From the NCBI GenBank assembly GCA_977006965.1, contig OZ345379.1, forward strand, positions 372,001 through 436,000: 64,000 nt of DNA. Reading direction: 5' to 3'. The stretch's first letter is position 1. Every line of letters starts with the position of its first letter. Of the stretch, positions 11,206 through 21,246 are shown one piece after another. A model generated the notes under the pieces. The model saw only the letters and a program-made list of their open reading frames with translations. It made no database searches and had not been told where the DNA came from. This stretch comes from Phymatolithon calcareum (Eukaryota; Rhodophyta; Florideophyceae; Hapalidiales). Position numbers and translations under genes: made by a program.

Positions 11206-13572
11206 GTTGTTGGACACGCACAAGCAGAAGCATACTACAGGTACATGGGAATCCCCCTAGTGGTCAAGCGCAACACTCCAAATGTCTATAAGTTCGGAAG
11301 TCAGCGAGCTGCCAGCATTGGGAGAGCGAAGTTTCGTATTCCATACGCCTTGGACCGTCATATGATGCTTGAGCTTGACGTGGTCGACCTTAAAGTTCCA
11401 CTCATTGTGGGTCTCGATGTGCTAAACCGTTATAAGCTTTTCGTGGACAACGTGGACAATCTACTTGTATGCAAGAGTCCGCATTGGAGTTATCCGGTTA
11501 CCCGAAATCTTGGACACTTATATTACGTATGGAATTACGATATTATGTATTCTGAGCAAGAATTGAAGCGCATTCATCGTCACTTCTACCACCCTCAACC
11601 AGAACGCATCTTCAACCTGATGAAGCGAGCTTGTGATCCCAACGCTACACGGGACACCTTAAGTGCTCTAGAGAAGTTAACTCGTGCCTGTGACATCTGC
11701 CAAAGAATGTCAGAACAACCTGGTCGGTTCCGAGTCTCGTTACCGCATGAAAACATTGTTTTCAATCGTTTCGTCCGAATGGATCTGATGAAGCTTGAGA
11801 AGCAAACGGTACTGCACATTATCTGCCGGGATACTCTATTCAGTGTTGCTGTGTTCCTGCTTAACGGTGAAAGCACAAATGACGTTTGGCTTGCCTATGT
11901 ACGGCATTGGGTAAATCCATATGTGGGATACTCCAAAATCATTCACACTGATCAAGGTCCGCAGTTTAATTCTGATGACTGGAGAGGTCTTCTCAGCTCG
12001 GCTGGCATTGAGCATCAAGTGTCTGGCGTACAGAGTCACAACGCATTGAACGTCGGTGAAAGATACCATGAGTATTTGCGGCAAATATACCGCAAAGTCA
12101 GGTTGGGGAATTCGTCTCTAAACATTGAAGATCCTTTCTCAACTGCTGTCCATACTATGAATAATACTGCTGGTCAGAATGGTCTCATTCCAACGCTGCT
12201 AGTATTTGGGATTGTGCCCCGCTTTCCGTTCAGCAATTCAGACCTTCCTGAACAGCATGAGCGCATGAAAGCTATGAAAAATGCTCGACATGAGATGATT
12301 AAGGCTGTTTCTGCAAGCAGTCTGAAAACTGCACTCAGCCGCAATGTTCCAAGTGCTTCGGACAACGAAGTGAAAGTCGGTATGGATGTACTTGTTTACA
12401 GATAGAAACCTGAAAAACAATGGGTGGGTCCGCTTAAAGTAATTGCGGGCGATGAAAAGTCTCTTTGGATAAATCAGAGAGGAAAAATTGCGCAAGTCTC
12501 TATTGACAAGGTTCGAGAGTACAAAAAGGCGTACACCGAGAAGGAAACTTCACCAGTTTGGAACCCGAATCCTGACGCCGACGGCATTATAGCAATGGAT
12601 AAGGTGTTCGAGAGGATTATTTCTGGCGAAGAATTCTTGACTCAACTGCTGAATGGAATATCTGCAATTACGGGAGAAGAGAACGACTCCAATGATTCAA
12701 ATGACACACCTCCAAATATCCTATTGACAGAAGTTCTGAAGCCCAGCGATCCGCGATGTCTTTCTGATGCATTTGAAAATGCAAAATATGACGAAATCTC
12801 CGGTCTAAAGACACGGAATACTTGGGAAACGCGGAAAGCAGGTGAAGTTCCGAGGGATGCTAACATAATTGGTGGACGTTTCGTTTATTCTCTTAAGAAC
12901 GCCGGGACTGTGGGGGAAGCTGCTCGGGCAAGATTCGTTTCCCAAGGATATAGTGACAAAATGAAACCGTTCATTGTACACAACAATCACACATTGCGTC
13001 AAAGCTCTACAAAAGTGCTTGTTTCCGTTTCTGCAATTCGTCAATTCCGTCTGTGCCATCTTGATGTTACACAAGCTTACCTGCAATCAATGGACAGCTT
13101 TTCTCGTGAGATTTACGTCAGACCGAAGAAAGAAGATCATAAGTACTTTCAAATGCCTGAAGGTTGTCTGCTGCATCTTCTCAAACCACTCTACGGCATC
13201 TGCGATGCTGGCGACTACTGGGGGCCACACTTCGGAATCACATTATGCACGATCTAGAGATGAATCCCCTGGACGGTGATCCAGCATTATACGTTAAGGA
13301 AGGCGAGGAAGACGTGGAGGGACTGCTCGGTAGCTACGTTGAGGACAATCTTTTCTCCGGTACTACCACTTTCAGCAACCTTGCCTACCAGACCCAACGT
13401 GTATTTGAGTCGAAAGATCTGCAATGGGATAATGTCGAGTTTGTCGGTGTGAAAATTGAGACGAAAACCGACAGCAAAGGAGAAACATTCTTCGAAATAA
13501 GTCAACCGGAGTGTACTGAAAAGCTTCGAGAGATTCCGAATGACATCCGGTTTGAGTTCTTTGCTTCTGTCC
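11179..13572 (+). pseudogene. pol: copia pol remnant (PR-INT-RT), chimeric 3' end
   Basis: Order is protease (DTG motif near 11,196, then GLDVLNRY), integrase zinc region with H-H-C-C (HRHFYH to CDICQR, about 11,572-11,703), integrase core (HTDQGPQF near 11,946), then a copia-type RT (LDVTQAYLQ, LLKPLYGICDAGDYWG, SYVEDNLFSG). PR-INT-RT order defines Ty1/copia. Lesions are a frameshift inside the protease motif, an in-frame TAG at 12,403-12,405, and a frameshift near 13,220. In the RT motif a Glu replaces the first Asp of YVDD. RT ends abruptly at 13,572, with no RNase H, where it joins the tail of an unrelated chromodomain element. Confidence 0.85.
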
Positions 13573-13709
13573 ACACCTGGGAACCAGTTCATCAAGTTCT
13601 GCAAGATGTGCCAGGAATGCTCGAAGACTTTTTGAGCACGGGCGGCAAGCGCCGTCTAAAGGAACAAGCACGAAGCCAGTGCGAGTTTAATTGTCAAGCT
13701 TTGCAGTAA
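13573..13709 (+). pseudogene. Chromodomain retrotransposon tail
   Basis: Encodes the last 45 residues of an integrase C-terminal chromodomain (TWEPVHQVLQDVPGMLEDFL and a basic tail), identical to 19,831-19,967. Here it is fused in frame to the truncated copia RT. The rest of the parent element is missing. Confidence 0.8.
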
Positions 13710-13737
13710 AACGATCTTTACTGAAGCTTTGGGGCAC

Positions 13738-14300
13738 TGTAACACTGCACCCTGTCTTGCGCCGGATGATCGCTGTCTTAGCAGCGGCTGGTGAAAGGAC
13801 ACGAACATGGGGTATTTGACAGTCCCCTATTTGCGCCGGATGATCGCTGTACGAGCAGCGGCCGGTGAACGGACGCCAACGCGGAATACTTCGCAGTCCT
13901 CGTTTCGAACGGGTCCTATCCCCTTGCTTGCGCTGACGGGTGCGTGCGTGGCGACCAGACTGTCAGTGTCACCTCCCTAAGCGGTTCGGAATCAGCCTTG
14001 CGGATTTACTTACATCCGCTTGGGATTTGTCACAACTGAGAGCACTCGTTTGTCCGACCATTCAAGGGCGTGGAGTCGCATGCATTGCGCCCTCTCTAAT
14101 GCCTGGGTAGACTCTTGTGCTGCTGCAGTTCCTTTATATAGAGAATAATAAAGGCAGCACCGTCGGGGTATCTGAAGGAATCCGCACGGTGAACTAGCCT
14201 CTGCTTTTGCCGTGTATGCGCTGCGCTCCAGTAACCCAACGGTACTGTGCTCAGCTTTAACTATCTCCTCTTTCCCTCTGGAACGCCTTGACGTGTCACA
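13738..14300 (+). repeat. LTR of the chromodomain element (copy B)
   Basis: A 563-bp block starting TGTAACAC and ending GTGTCACA, placed after a pol tail. It has a TATA-like ttatatag near 14,133, an AATAAA just behind it, and an internal direct repeat of about 40 bp (gcgccggatgatcgctgt at about 13,758 and 13,829). Identical placement at 19,996-20,558. Confidence 0.7.
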
Positions 14301-14394
14301 TGTTGTAATTCGGAATTTTTCATTTCACTGCTGTAATTTGAAAATTTTACAGTTCTAGGCGATTAGAGAAAAGGCCGATTATCATTATGTTTCA

Positions 14395-15334
14395 CCAGGG
14401 GAATGTTAGGGGGGAGTAAAGCAAACCTCTTTTCTACCCTCCCAGTGATTGCCTTGCGCGTATGAAACACTGTAAATGTATCATAGAAGTATGTGAAAAA
14501 TAGAAGAATAGCTGTAAGTCTTTCGCGAACATTACGAGTTCGTAATGTGAGCGAGGCTCTCGTTGCAGATCCATTTCTTGGTGAGAATAAATGGAATTAA
14601 TGTTTTCTTGTACTCGATGTGCACCGCGCACAAATCGGCCATGGCGCATGATTTATAGTTTTCGCAAATATTATTCTTTGTCTCATCAGTCCTAATTGCA
14701 CACATCAGACCTGTGCCGGCTAAAGCAGACTTTACTGCAGAGTCCATACACTGTAAATCTCCATCTAGACGTCGGAGTCGCCCTGGCACTTCCCTATTGG
14801 AAAACGATTAACTTCGTCCTACCAGGGGAATGTTATGGGGGGGAGTAACACTGATTTTTTTTGTTTCAAAACTTGTCTGCGAAAGCATGACATTGATGTG
14901 CCGGCAAAAATTATGAGTTCAGGCTGTATCAATAATAACTCTTGTTTACAGAATATTTCTATTGTTTTTCACCACAAAATCGAATACTGCAACGAGAGCG
15001 ACCGCTACATTGGCAACTCCCAATGTTCCGGGAACGAGGGCCATATTTTCAGCTTTCATTCTTCTTTTTATGAAGCAATTAATCTCTGCAAAATTATATC
15101 AAACACATACTATAGACGCAAATCCAAAAAATCGGTATGATAAGGGGTTCGTGTTACTCCCCCCCATAACACTCCCCTGGTCCTACTCATACCCCCGTGG
15201 GCAGCTAATTTTAACATTACAATTTTGATACTGGCAAATGCTCATAATTTACCTGGCACAACTCTTGCGTCTTTTTTGCTTTACTTTATGTGACATAAAA
15301 TTTTTGCTTTACTCCCCCTCTAACATTCCTCTGG
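14395..15334 (+). mobile_element. TIR DNA transposon (copy B) carrying a nested insertion
   Basis: Terminal inverted repeats begin ccaggggaatgttagggggg and end with the complement (one base changed at the right end: cctctgg). A 5-bp target duplication tttca lies at 14,390-14,394 and 15,335-15,339. Without the nested insertion it is 576 bp, the same as copy C. No transposase is visible, so it is non-autonomous. It ends only 18 bp before the ATG of the next gene. Confidence 0.88.
14822..15180 (+). mobile_element. Nested 359-bp TIR element
   Basis: Its inverted ends (ccaggggaatgttatggggg and complement) are close relatives of the host element's ends. It is flanked by a 5-bp target duplication, tccta (14,817-14,821 and 15,181-15,185). 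Copy C has the empty site at the matching place, so this insertion came after the B/C duplication. The interior is A+T-rich and codes for nothing recognisable. Confidence 0.92.
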
Positions 15335-15352
15335 TTTCACGGATTGCTGCAC

Positions 15353-16864
15353 ATGGCGACTTGCGATTTTCACGGATGTCAAGAGGACGAGACCTGCGTC
15401 GAGTGCGGCCGGTGCGACGAGCACTGCACTCACTTCTGCAACCATCCATTAGAGCTTGATGGTGCTATCGAGCCGTGCCCCTTGCCACCGAACTGTGATG
15501 AGTGTGCTAGGTGTGATGCCCATTGTATATGTTCAGATGTAACGCCATCAGGACAGGAATTTGATGCTGTCGGGCCGGCTATGTCGGACATGTCTTTCGT
15601 CGACACCTGGGACAATGACCTGACACCCGGGGAGAATCCGTTCACGTGGGAGAACGGCATTTTGGTGGCGCGAGGAAGGAGGATGGGTACCATTATCAGG
15701 GCGACAAGCGACCTGTATTGGGAGCCGTGGTTCCACCACAAGCCAAGACACTTCCGGTCTGTGGCGCTAAGATGTAGGGAGCGGATATGGCACTTCACGG
15801 CTATGCTCAGACGAGGGGAGATCCTGCTCAGAGAACCGGCGGCGTACTCAGGCTCAGCTCGAGAGGTGCTCCATGACTCACCCCTACCCCTGGTCAGTGG
15901 CGCTGACTGGATGAGCCACGGCTCGGCCGTGCTGCACCGCATGGGCCGCACTGGACACTGGTTATGTAGAACCCACAGACTCATGCGGACCTGCAGCCCA
16001 CTGCTTAAGGTGTCGAGCGCCGTGGCGCCTCGCTCCCTAGTGAGCGGGGTCGGGCTGCCGAGATGCAGCCGCCAGCCCAGCGACGAGGCTGTGGATCGCA
16101 TTTTTGACTCTGCGAAGTACTCAGACCGCCCAACCGGACAGTTGATGATCGTCGGGACTGTTTGTGGAAACAGGGTGCGAGTGATGGCCGGGGCGCGAGA
16201 CGTCGTGACAGGGAAGTGCACCGAAATATATGTTAATGAGGTCCTAGCCAGGGCACGCCTAGCCAGTGGGATCAACTATTTGGTAGCAGGCGTGGACCAA
16301 GGTGCCGCGATACTGGGCGGTACCCATCTGCAACGCTGGCTCGGCGCTGTAGCACGCAGGGCCAACCTCGCCCGGTTGCAGGTTCACCAACCTGCTGTGA
16401 CGGTGCCGTACGCGCCGACGGACAGGAGGACTCGAAATTTGCTCCGTGCCATCCACCAGTTGCCTACGACCGGCCGGACCTACGGGATCCGAAGCCTGGC
16501 TAGGCTGGTATCTTCTCCCGAGGAGGAGGTATTGGCTGTATTGGCAAACCCCAAGTTCACTACACCTCTACCATCTGGAGTGGGCTGCTATGCGAGACTG
16601 CGCGCCATGAGAGTGCCATCACGAGGACCCAGTTTGAGGGTGAAGCCGGTACGACTAGACCTCTTACTGCGGTCTATCTTGACCGGAGAACCAGGGCAGA
16701 TAGTCACCTGCGTAGTTACCGGCAGGGAGATGGTGGTGTCACCCGGACACATTCAGGCTACTGGTCACGGGACCGGCACGATCATCACTGCCGACATGCT
16801 GAGTTGGCGGATGAATGGCGCGGACCGTACTGCTGGCCTTCGTCATGCTCCTTTTCGTGAATGA
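15353..16864 (+). CDS. Orphan Cys-rich N-terminal protein, copy B
   Basis: A 503-aa ORF from ATG 15353. I do not recognise the family. Residues 1-60 carry two copies of a CxxCxRCDxHC pattern (TCVECGRCDEHC and NCDECARCDAHC), suggesting a double zinc-binding module. The rest is Arg-rich, with a central conserved stretch (VAGVDQGAAILGG) and a C-terminal region ending VVSPGHIQATGHG. The last 17 or so residues are read out of frame from the Spinster-like gene that follows, so the native C-terminus has probably been lost. A transposon ends 18 bp upstream, so the promoter is either inside it or gone. It could be a mobile-element or viral-derived gene. Expression is uncertain. Confidence 0.6.
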   Translation: MATCDFHGCQEDETCVECGRCDEHCTHFCNHPLELDGAIEPCPLPPNCDECARCDAHCICSDVTPSGQEFDAVGPAMSDMSFVDTWDNDLTPGENPFTWENGILVARGRRMGTIIRATSDLYWEPWFHHKPRHFRSVALRCRERIWHFTAMLRRGEILLREPAAYSGSAREVLHDSPLPLVSGADWMSHGSAVLHRMGRTGHWLCRTHRLMRTCSPLLKVSSAVAPRSLVSGVGLPRCSRQPSDEAVDRIFDSAKYSDRPTGQLMIVGTVCGNRVRVMAGARDVVTGKCTEIYVNEVLARARLASGINYLVAGVDQGAAILGGTHLQRWLGAVARRANLARLQVHQPAVTVPYAPTDRRTRNLLRAIHQLPTTGRTYGIRSLARLVSSPEEEVLAVLANPKFTTPLPSGVGCYARLRAMRVPSRGPSLRVKPVRLDLLLRSILTGEPGQIVTCVVTGREMVVSPGHIQATGHGTGTIITADMLSWRMNGADRTAGLRHAPFRE

Positions 16865-17765
16865 ACCCACTCGCGGGAGCGCTGATGGCGTTGCAATAGC
16901 AGATAGCGATACACCGGCGAAACCTCTGGAAAAAGCCAGCGGCTTTACTGCATTTGTGAGGGACATCCGGGACATTTGGAATGTGAGGTCATTTTTCTGG
17001 AGCACGCTTGGAGCTGTGGGCATGACGCTCACCGCCGGTGCCCTTGCCCAATGGGCCCCCGCGTTTTTTCAAAGAGCAAACTGCGTTGCCTCAGATTCCG
17101 TATGCGAGTCAGAAGTGACGAGGATTTTTGGCGTAATCACCATTTTCACAGGCGTTATGGGCAGTTTTGCAGGGGCGTCGCTTGCGAAGGCGTACTCAAG
17201 ACGCGATCCTGCGGCCGACGCCGTTGTGAGCGGATTCAGTCTGCTTCTTGCAACACCATGCGTGTTCGCAAGCATCTATCTGTCGCGAATAAGCTACGAG
17301 CTGACATGGGTGTTCATTTTCTTAGGAGAATTCTTTGTAAGTCTCCTGTGGCCTCTGTTAACCACCATTCAGCTAAGCGTTGTACCTCCGGAATTGAGAA
17401 ATACGGCCGGCAGTTTGTCACTTCTCACCATGCATTTGTTGGGCGACTCAGTTTCTCCCATTCTTATTGGGGTTGTTGCGGACAGATTACACGATAATGG
17501 AAAGGGGCTTTCCAGAGCAAATGCGCTACAACAATCATTATATCTGCCTGTATTCACGACAGTTATTGGAGGCTTCTGCTTTTTGGCATGCGCGCGGCAC
17601 TTGCAACGTGATCGAGAAGACGCACTCGCGCCTGCTGGATACCAAGGGGTTTCCAGGAGCGATGGGCTTTCGGATATCAGCGACTATGACATACCAGCCA
17701 GAGGACTCTCGTCCTCAGGTGTGCAGTCCACACCGTCTCCGATGGCACCTGAAGCCGTCGCATGA
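16815..17765 (+). pseudogene. Spinster-like MFS transporter, C-terminal half, copy B
   Basis: 316 codons matching the second half of Spinster-family sphingolipid/lysolipid transporters: a VNEPTRGSADG segment that in the family follows TM6, then about six membrane helices, with LALWAPAF-like ALAQWAPAF, IFGVITIFTGVMG, FIFLGEFFVSLLW and HLLGDSVSPILIGVVADRL. The first six helices are absent. Upstream sequence belongs to the orphan Cys-rich gene, with which it overlaps by 50 bp in another frame. The frame itself is intact, so a half-transporter could still be made, but I judge it non-functional. The truncation is shared with copy C, so it predates the duplication. Confidence 0.75.
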
Positions 17766-18353
17766 GATGTACGTCATGCGTTGTGACTGAACCGTCAATA
17801 GTATCTGCTGAAGTGTGTCGCTTAGCAGTTCACGAAAAGGCTTGTCAATAGTAGTGATTATAAGGAGCTTTCCGACACACCTTCGCTCCCATTAGCCTCA
17901 ATATTATAACTTTTGCTTATCTGGCAATCTTTTAAAAAAATAGATATTTGGTGCCAAAACTCTACGACGTAGCTGACCCGTTCTCCAATCTTAACTTGGA
18001 TCCATGGAGTCGAGGGCACATTACCATGCTTAACATTGCACTTGTTTCCGCATGCATCAAAGCGCCGGCGCTGCGATGGTGTTTTTGCCCGACCGTGGAA
18101 AAGGTGCTCCGCCCGGAATATCTCTTCGGCCCCTCCCTCCGACTCCTGAATTTTATTATTTTCCTGGCCCGAGTGTACAGAATTGGTGGATAATCCCCTC
18201 TAGCACCAAGCTGCTTCGCATTAATTTCACACTCTTTTTCAAAGTTTACAACGGTTTTGCAATCGTGGGACTTGAGAGGTTTGTACACTTGGTGGATTAC
18301 ACAGTACTGAAGTGCTCTTGTCACAAGCTGTACTAGCGTCGTATCCTCACCTT
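17766..18353. other. Convergent intergenic region, copy B
   Basis: Separates the plus-strand transporter fragment from the minus-strand reductase. A+T-rich near 17,880-17,950. No RNA gene or element seen. The part from 18,004 is the same as the first 350 bases of the window. Confidence 0.6.
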
Positions 18354-19115
18354 TTAGGCAGTACTTTCAGGTACTCCACTGAGCACGATGTCTGTGTCGA
18401 GGCGCTCCCAGTGCGGATCTATTAGATTTGGAATCGGATACGCTTTTAACTGTCTGTTGTCTCCGGTATCGAACGCCGGAACTCCACCCCCAAACATCCT
18501 GGGTGCAATGGTAACAATCAAAAAATCAGCATGACCGCCGTCGATGACACTGGTCAACACTTTTGAGCCGCCCTCGATCATCACAGAGCCAACATTGCAA
18601 TCGGACAGCTCCTTCAAAACTGAACTGATATCGATTCCCTTGCTTTGGGCTTGGCTTGATACTCTCCGTACCTCTGCAAATTCACTTAGTTCACTACTTC
18701 GTTTCTCCCCAGCTGCGACGTCCGTATCTGATCCAGACTGTCCCATATCCGCTCTCGAAAAAATTATAGGACGCTCTTTGCGTTCAATGTGAAGAAATTT
18801 TGCGTTGCACGGTGTCTGCAATGTGGAGTCCAGAATAATAGGTCGCGGAGAATTAGCGGAACGAGAAAGACGAGCATTCAATCTCGGGTTATCTGCTAAT
18901 ACAGTGCCAATTCCAACAAGAATTGAGTCATGCGCTGCGCGAAGCTCATGTGTCAGCTGCATAGATTCATTGCATGAGATGATGGTTTGCACTCCTGGTG
19001 AAGCAGCAATATAGCCATCCAAGGATTGCGCCCAAGAAACGCAAACAAACGGGGATTTCTTGCTCTTCAAGTGCTCCTTTTTTGCTTGATGAAAACGCGA
19101 AAGTACAGAGTCCAT
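18354..19115 (-). CDS. RIB7: RIB7-type riboflavin-pathway reductase, copy B
   Basis: 253 aa from ATG 19115, with the same landmarks as copy A (SWAQSLDG, LVGIGTVLADNP, MIEGGSKVL, MFGGGVPAF). It differs from copy A at only a handful of residues, for example SPFV for SPLV, PCNAK for PCDAK, SRADMG for STADMG and VAAGE for VEAGE. None touches the landmark motifs. No stop or frameshift. Its VID27 neighbour has been replaced by retrotransposon sequence 395 bases upstream, so its 5' regulatory region is shorter than in copies A and C. Confidence 0.85.
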   Translation of the reverse strand: MDSVLSRFHQAKKEHLKSKKSPFVCVSWAQSLDGYIAASPGVQTIISCNESMQLTHELRAAHDSILVGIGTVLADNPRLNARLSRSANSPRPIILDSTLQTPCNAKFLHIERKERPIIFSRADMGQSGSDTDVAAGEKRSSELSEFAEVRRVSSQAQSKGIDISSVLKELSDCNVGSVMIEGGSKVLTSVIDGGHADFLIVTIAPRMFGGGVPAFDTGDNRQLKAYPIPNLIDPHWERLDTDIVLSGVPESTA

Positions 19116-19509
19116 ATTCACTATGCAGGAAGTTTGCACTTCGTAAACAATTTGTCCTCGGCAATAACGTTTTCATATATTCTTTTTCATACTCTATTCT
19201 TCGGATAGATGTCTGAGGATGGGTTTGCACTGTCTGCCGTGTGCTTACTTCAAATGCCATTCGATTCCTGAGGCAGACTAAACAAATCATGTTCTAATCG
19301 ATTACTATCCCGCATGTATTAAGCCAACTGGACGGTTTGTGAGGTGCGATGTGCTTAGAAGGACGATGGTCTCGAAAGCTGGTGTGAAGAGTATGCTATC
19401 TGAAGTGGTCAGGGGTGATTGTTACTTTTATTTCTCTTGCTATTGTGCTACATTATTTGCAGTCCACATATAAATCTTAAAACGTGCGAGCTACATGTGC
19501 CCAGGACTG

Positions 19510-19570
19510 TTACCGACGAGCCACACCGACATTGTTCGGCAACGTTACGACAATACGACCATCATCGTTG
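19510..19570 (-). pseudogene. VID27: VID27 3' remnant, copy B
   Basis: Only the last twenty codons and the stop of VID27 remain, then the sequence jumps to retrotransposon. This sets the right breakpoint of copy B to the base after ...atcatcgttg at 19,570. Confidence 0.85.
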
Positions 19571-19967
19571 CCTCGTAACACAAGCCAAATCAGACTGGGT
19601 GTTTGAGGTTGAAAATCTAATCACCGAGAAACGTGAACTCGTTCATGCTCGCCGACTCCTACTTTATCGCGCCGACATGGATGGGAAAACGGTTAACGTA
19701 TCGCTACTCGAAGCGGCTGAGCACTCAGAAAGCAACTTTCATACCGCTGAGAAGCTCAAGGACATTCGCGAAAACAATGGTCATCTTGAAGTTCAAGTCG
19801 TTTGGGAAGGACTGCCTGATGAGGACGACCACACCTGGGAACCAGTTCATCAAGTTCTGCAAGATGTGCCAGGAATGCTCGAAGACTTTTTGAGCACGGG
19901 CGGCAAGCGCCGTCTAAAGGAACAAGCACGAAGCCAGTGCGAGTTTAATTGTCAAGCTTTGCAGTAA
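19571..19967 (+). pseudogene. Chromodomain retrotransposon 3' fragment
   Basis: About 130 codons of an integrase C-terminus: a beta-barrel-like segment (FEVENLITEK, VHARRLLLYRADMDGK) and a chromodomain (HTAEKLKDI, EVQVVWEGLPDEDD, HTWEPVHQVLQDVP). Members of this type use the chromodomain to target integration. From 19,831 onward it is identical to copy B at 13,573. The same family is seen at the right edge of the window (63,328-64,000). Confidence 0.8.
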
Positions 19968-19995
19968 AACGATCTTTACTGAAGCTTTGGGGCAC

Positions 19996-20558
19996 TGTAA
20001 CACTGCACCCTGTCTTGCGCCGGATGATCGCTGTCTTAGCAGCGGCTGGTGAAAGGACACGAACATGGGGTATTTGACAGTCCCCTATTTGCGCCGGATG
20101 ATCGCTGTACGAGCAGCGGCCGGTGAACGGACGCCAACGCGGAATACTTCGCTGTCCTCGTTTCGAACGGGTCCTATCCCCTTGCTTGCGCTGACGGGTG
20201 CGTGCGTGGCGACCAGACTGTCAATGTCACCTCCCTAAGCGGTTCGGAATCAGCCTTGCGGATTTACTTACATCCGCTTGGGATTTGTCACAACTGAGAG
20301 CACTCGTTTGTCCGACCATTCAAGGGCGTGGAGTCGCATGCATTGCGCCCTCTCTAATGCCTGGGTAGACTCTTGTGCTGCTGCAGTTCCTTTATATAGA
20401 GAATAATAAAGGCAGCACCGTCGGGGTATCTGAAGGAATCCGCACGGTGAACTAGCCTCTGCTTTTGCCGTGTATGCGCTGCGCTCCAGTAACCCAACGG
20501 TACTGTGCTCAGCTTTAACTATCTCCTCTTTCCCTCTGGAACGCCTTGACGTGTCACA
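19996..20558 (+). repeat. LTR of the chromodomain element (copy C)
   Basis: The 563-bp counterpart of 13,738-14,300, with the same ends (TGTAACAC and GTGTCACA), the same TATA-like and AATAAA signals, and the same internal direct repeat. Only scattered single-base differences are visible. Confidence 0.7.
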
Positions 20559-20652
20559 TGTTGTAATTCGGAATTTTTCATTTCACTGCTGTAATTTGAA
20601 AATTTTACAGTTCTAGGCGATTAGAGAAAAGGCCGATTATCATTATGTTTCA

Positions 20653-21228
20653 CCAGGGGAATGTTAGGGGGGAGTAAAGCAAACCTCTTTTCTACCCTCC
20701 CAGTGATTGCCTTGCGCGTATGAAACACTGTAAATGTATCATAGAAGTATGTGAAAAATAGAAGAATAGCTGTAAGTCTTTCGCGAACATTGCGAGTTCG
20801 TAATGTGAGCGAGGCTCTCGTTGCAGATCCATTTCTTGGTGAGAATAAATGGAATTAATGTTTTCTTGTACTCGATGTGCACCGCGCACAAATCGGCCAT
20901 GGCGCATGATTTATAGTTTTCGCAAATATTATTCTTTGTCTCATCAGTCCTAATTGCACACATCAGACCTGTGCCGGCTAAAGCAGACTTTACTGCAGAG
21001 TCCATACACTGTAAATCTCCATCTAGACGTCGGAGTCGCCCTGGCACTTCCCTATTGGAAAACGATTAACTTCGTCCTACTCATACCCCCGTGGGCAGCT
21101 AATTTTAACATTACAATTTTGATACTGGCAAATGCTCATAATTTACCTGGCACAACTCTTGCGTCTTTTTTGCTTTACTTTATGTGACATAAAATTTTTG
21201 CTTTACTCCCCCTCTAACATTCCCCTGG
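20653..21228 (+). mobile_element. TIR DNA transposon, intact copy C
   Basis: 576 bp, with complete inverted ends (ccaggggaatgtta... and ...taacattcccctgg) and the target duplication tttca on both sides. This is the cleanest copy and defines the family: 5-bp duplications, C-rich ends, no transposase. I do not assign a superfamily. Confidence 0.88.
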
Positions 21229-21246
21229 TTTCACGGATTGCTGCAC

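Larger units (their letters stand above)
13573..19570. repeat. Segmental duplication, copy B
   Basis: Matches copy C from its left edge (offset 6,258 bp before the nested transposon, 5,894 after it) and copy A from 18,004 (offset 18,003). The 364-bp change in offset equals one 359-bp transposon plus a 5-bp target duplication, so the two blocks are otherwise almost collinear. The right edge falls after the last 61 bp of VID27, at 19,570, where retrotransposon sequence begins. Confidence 0.92.
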
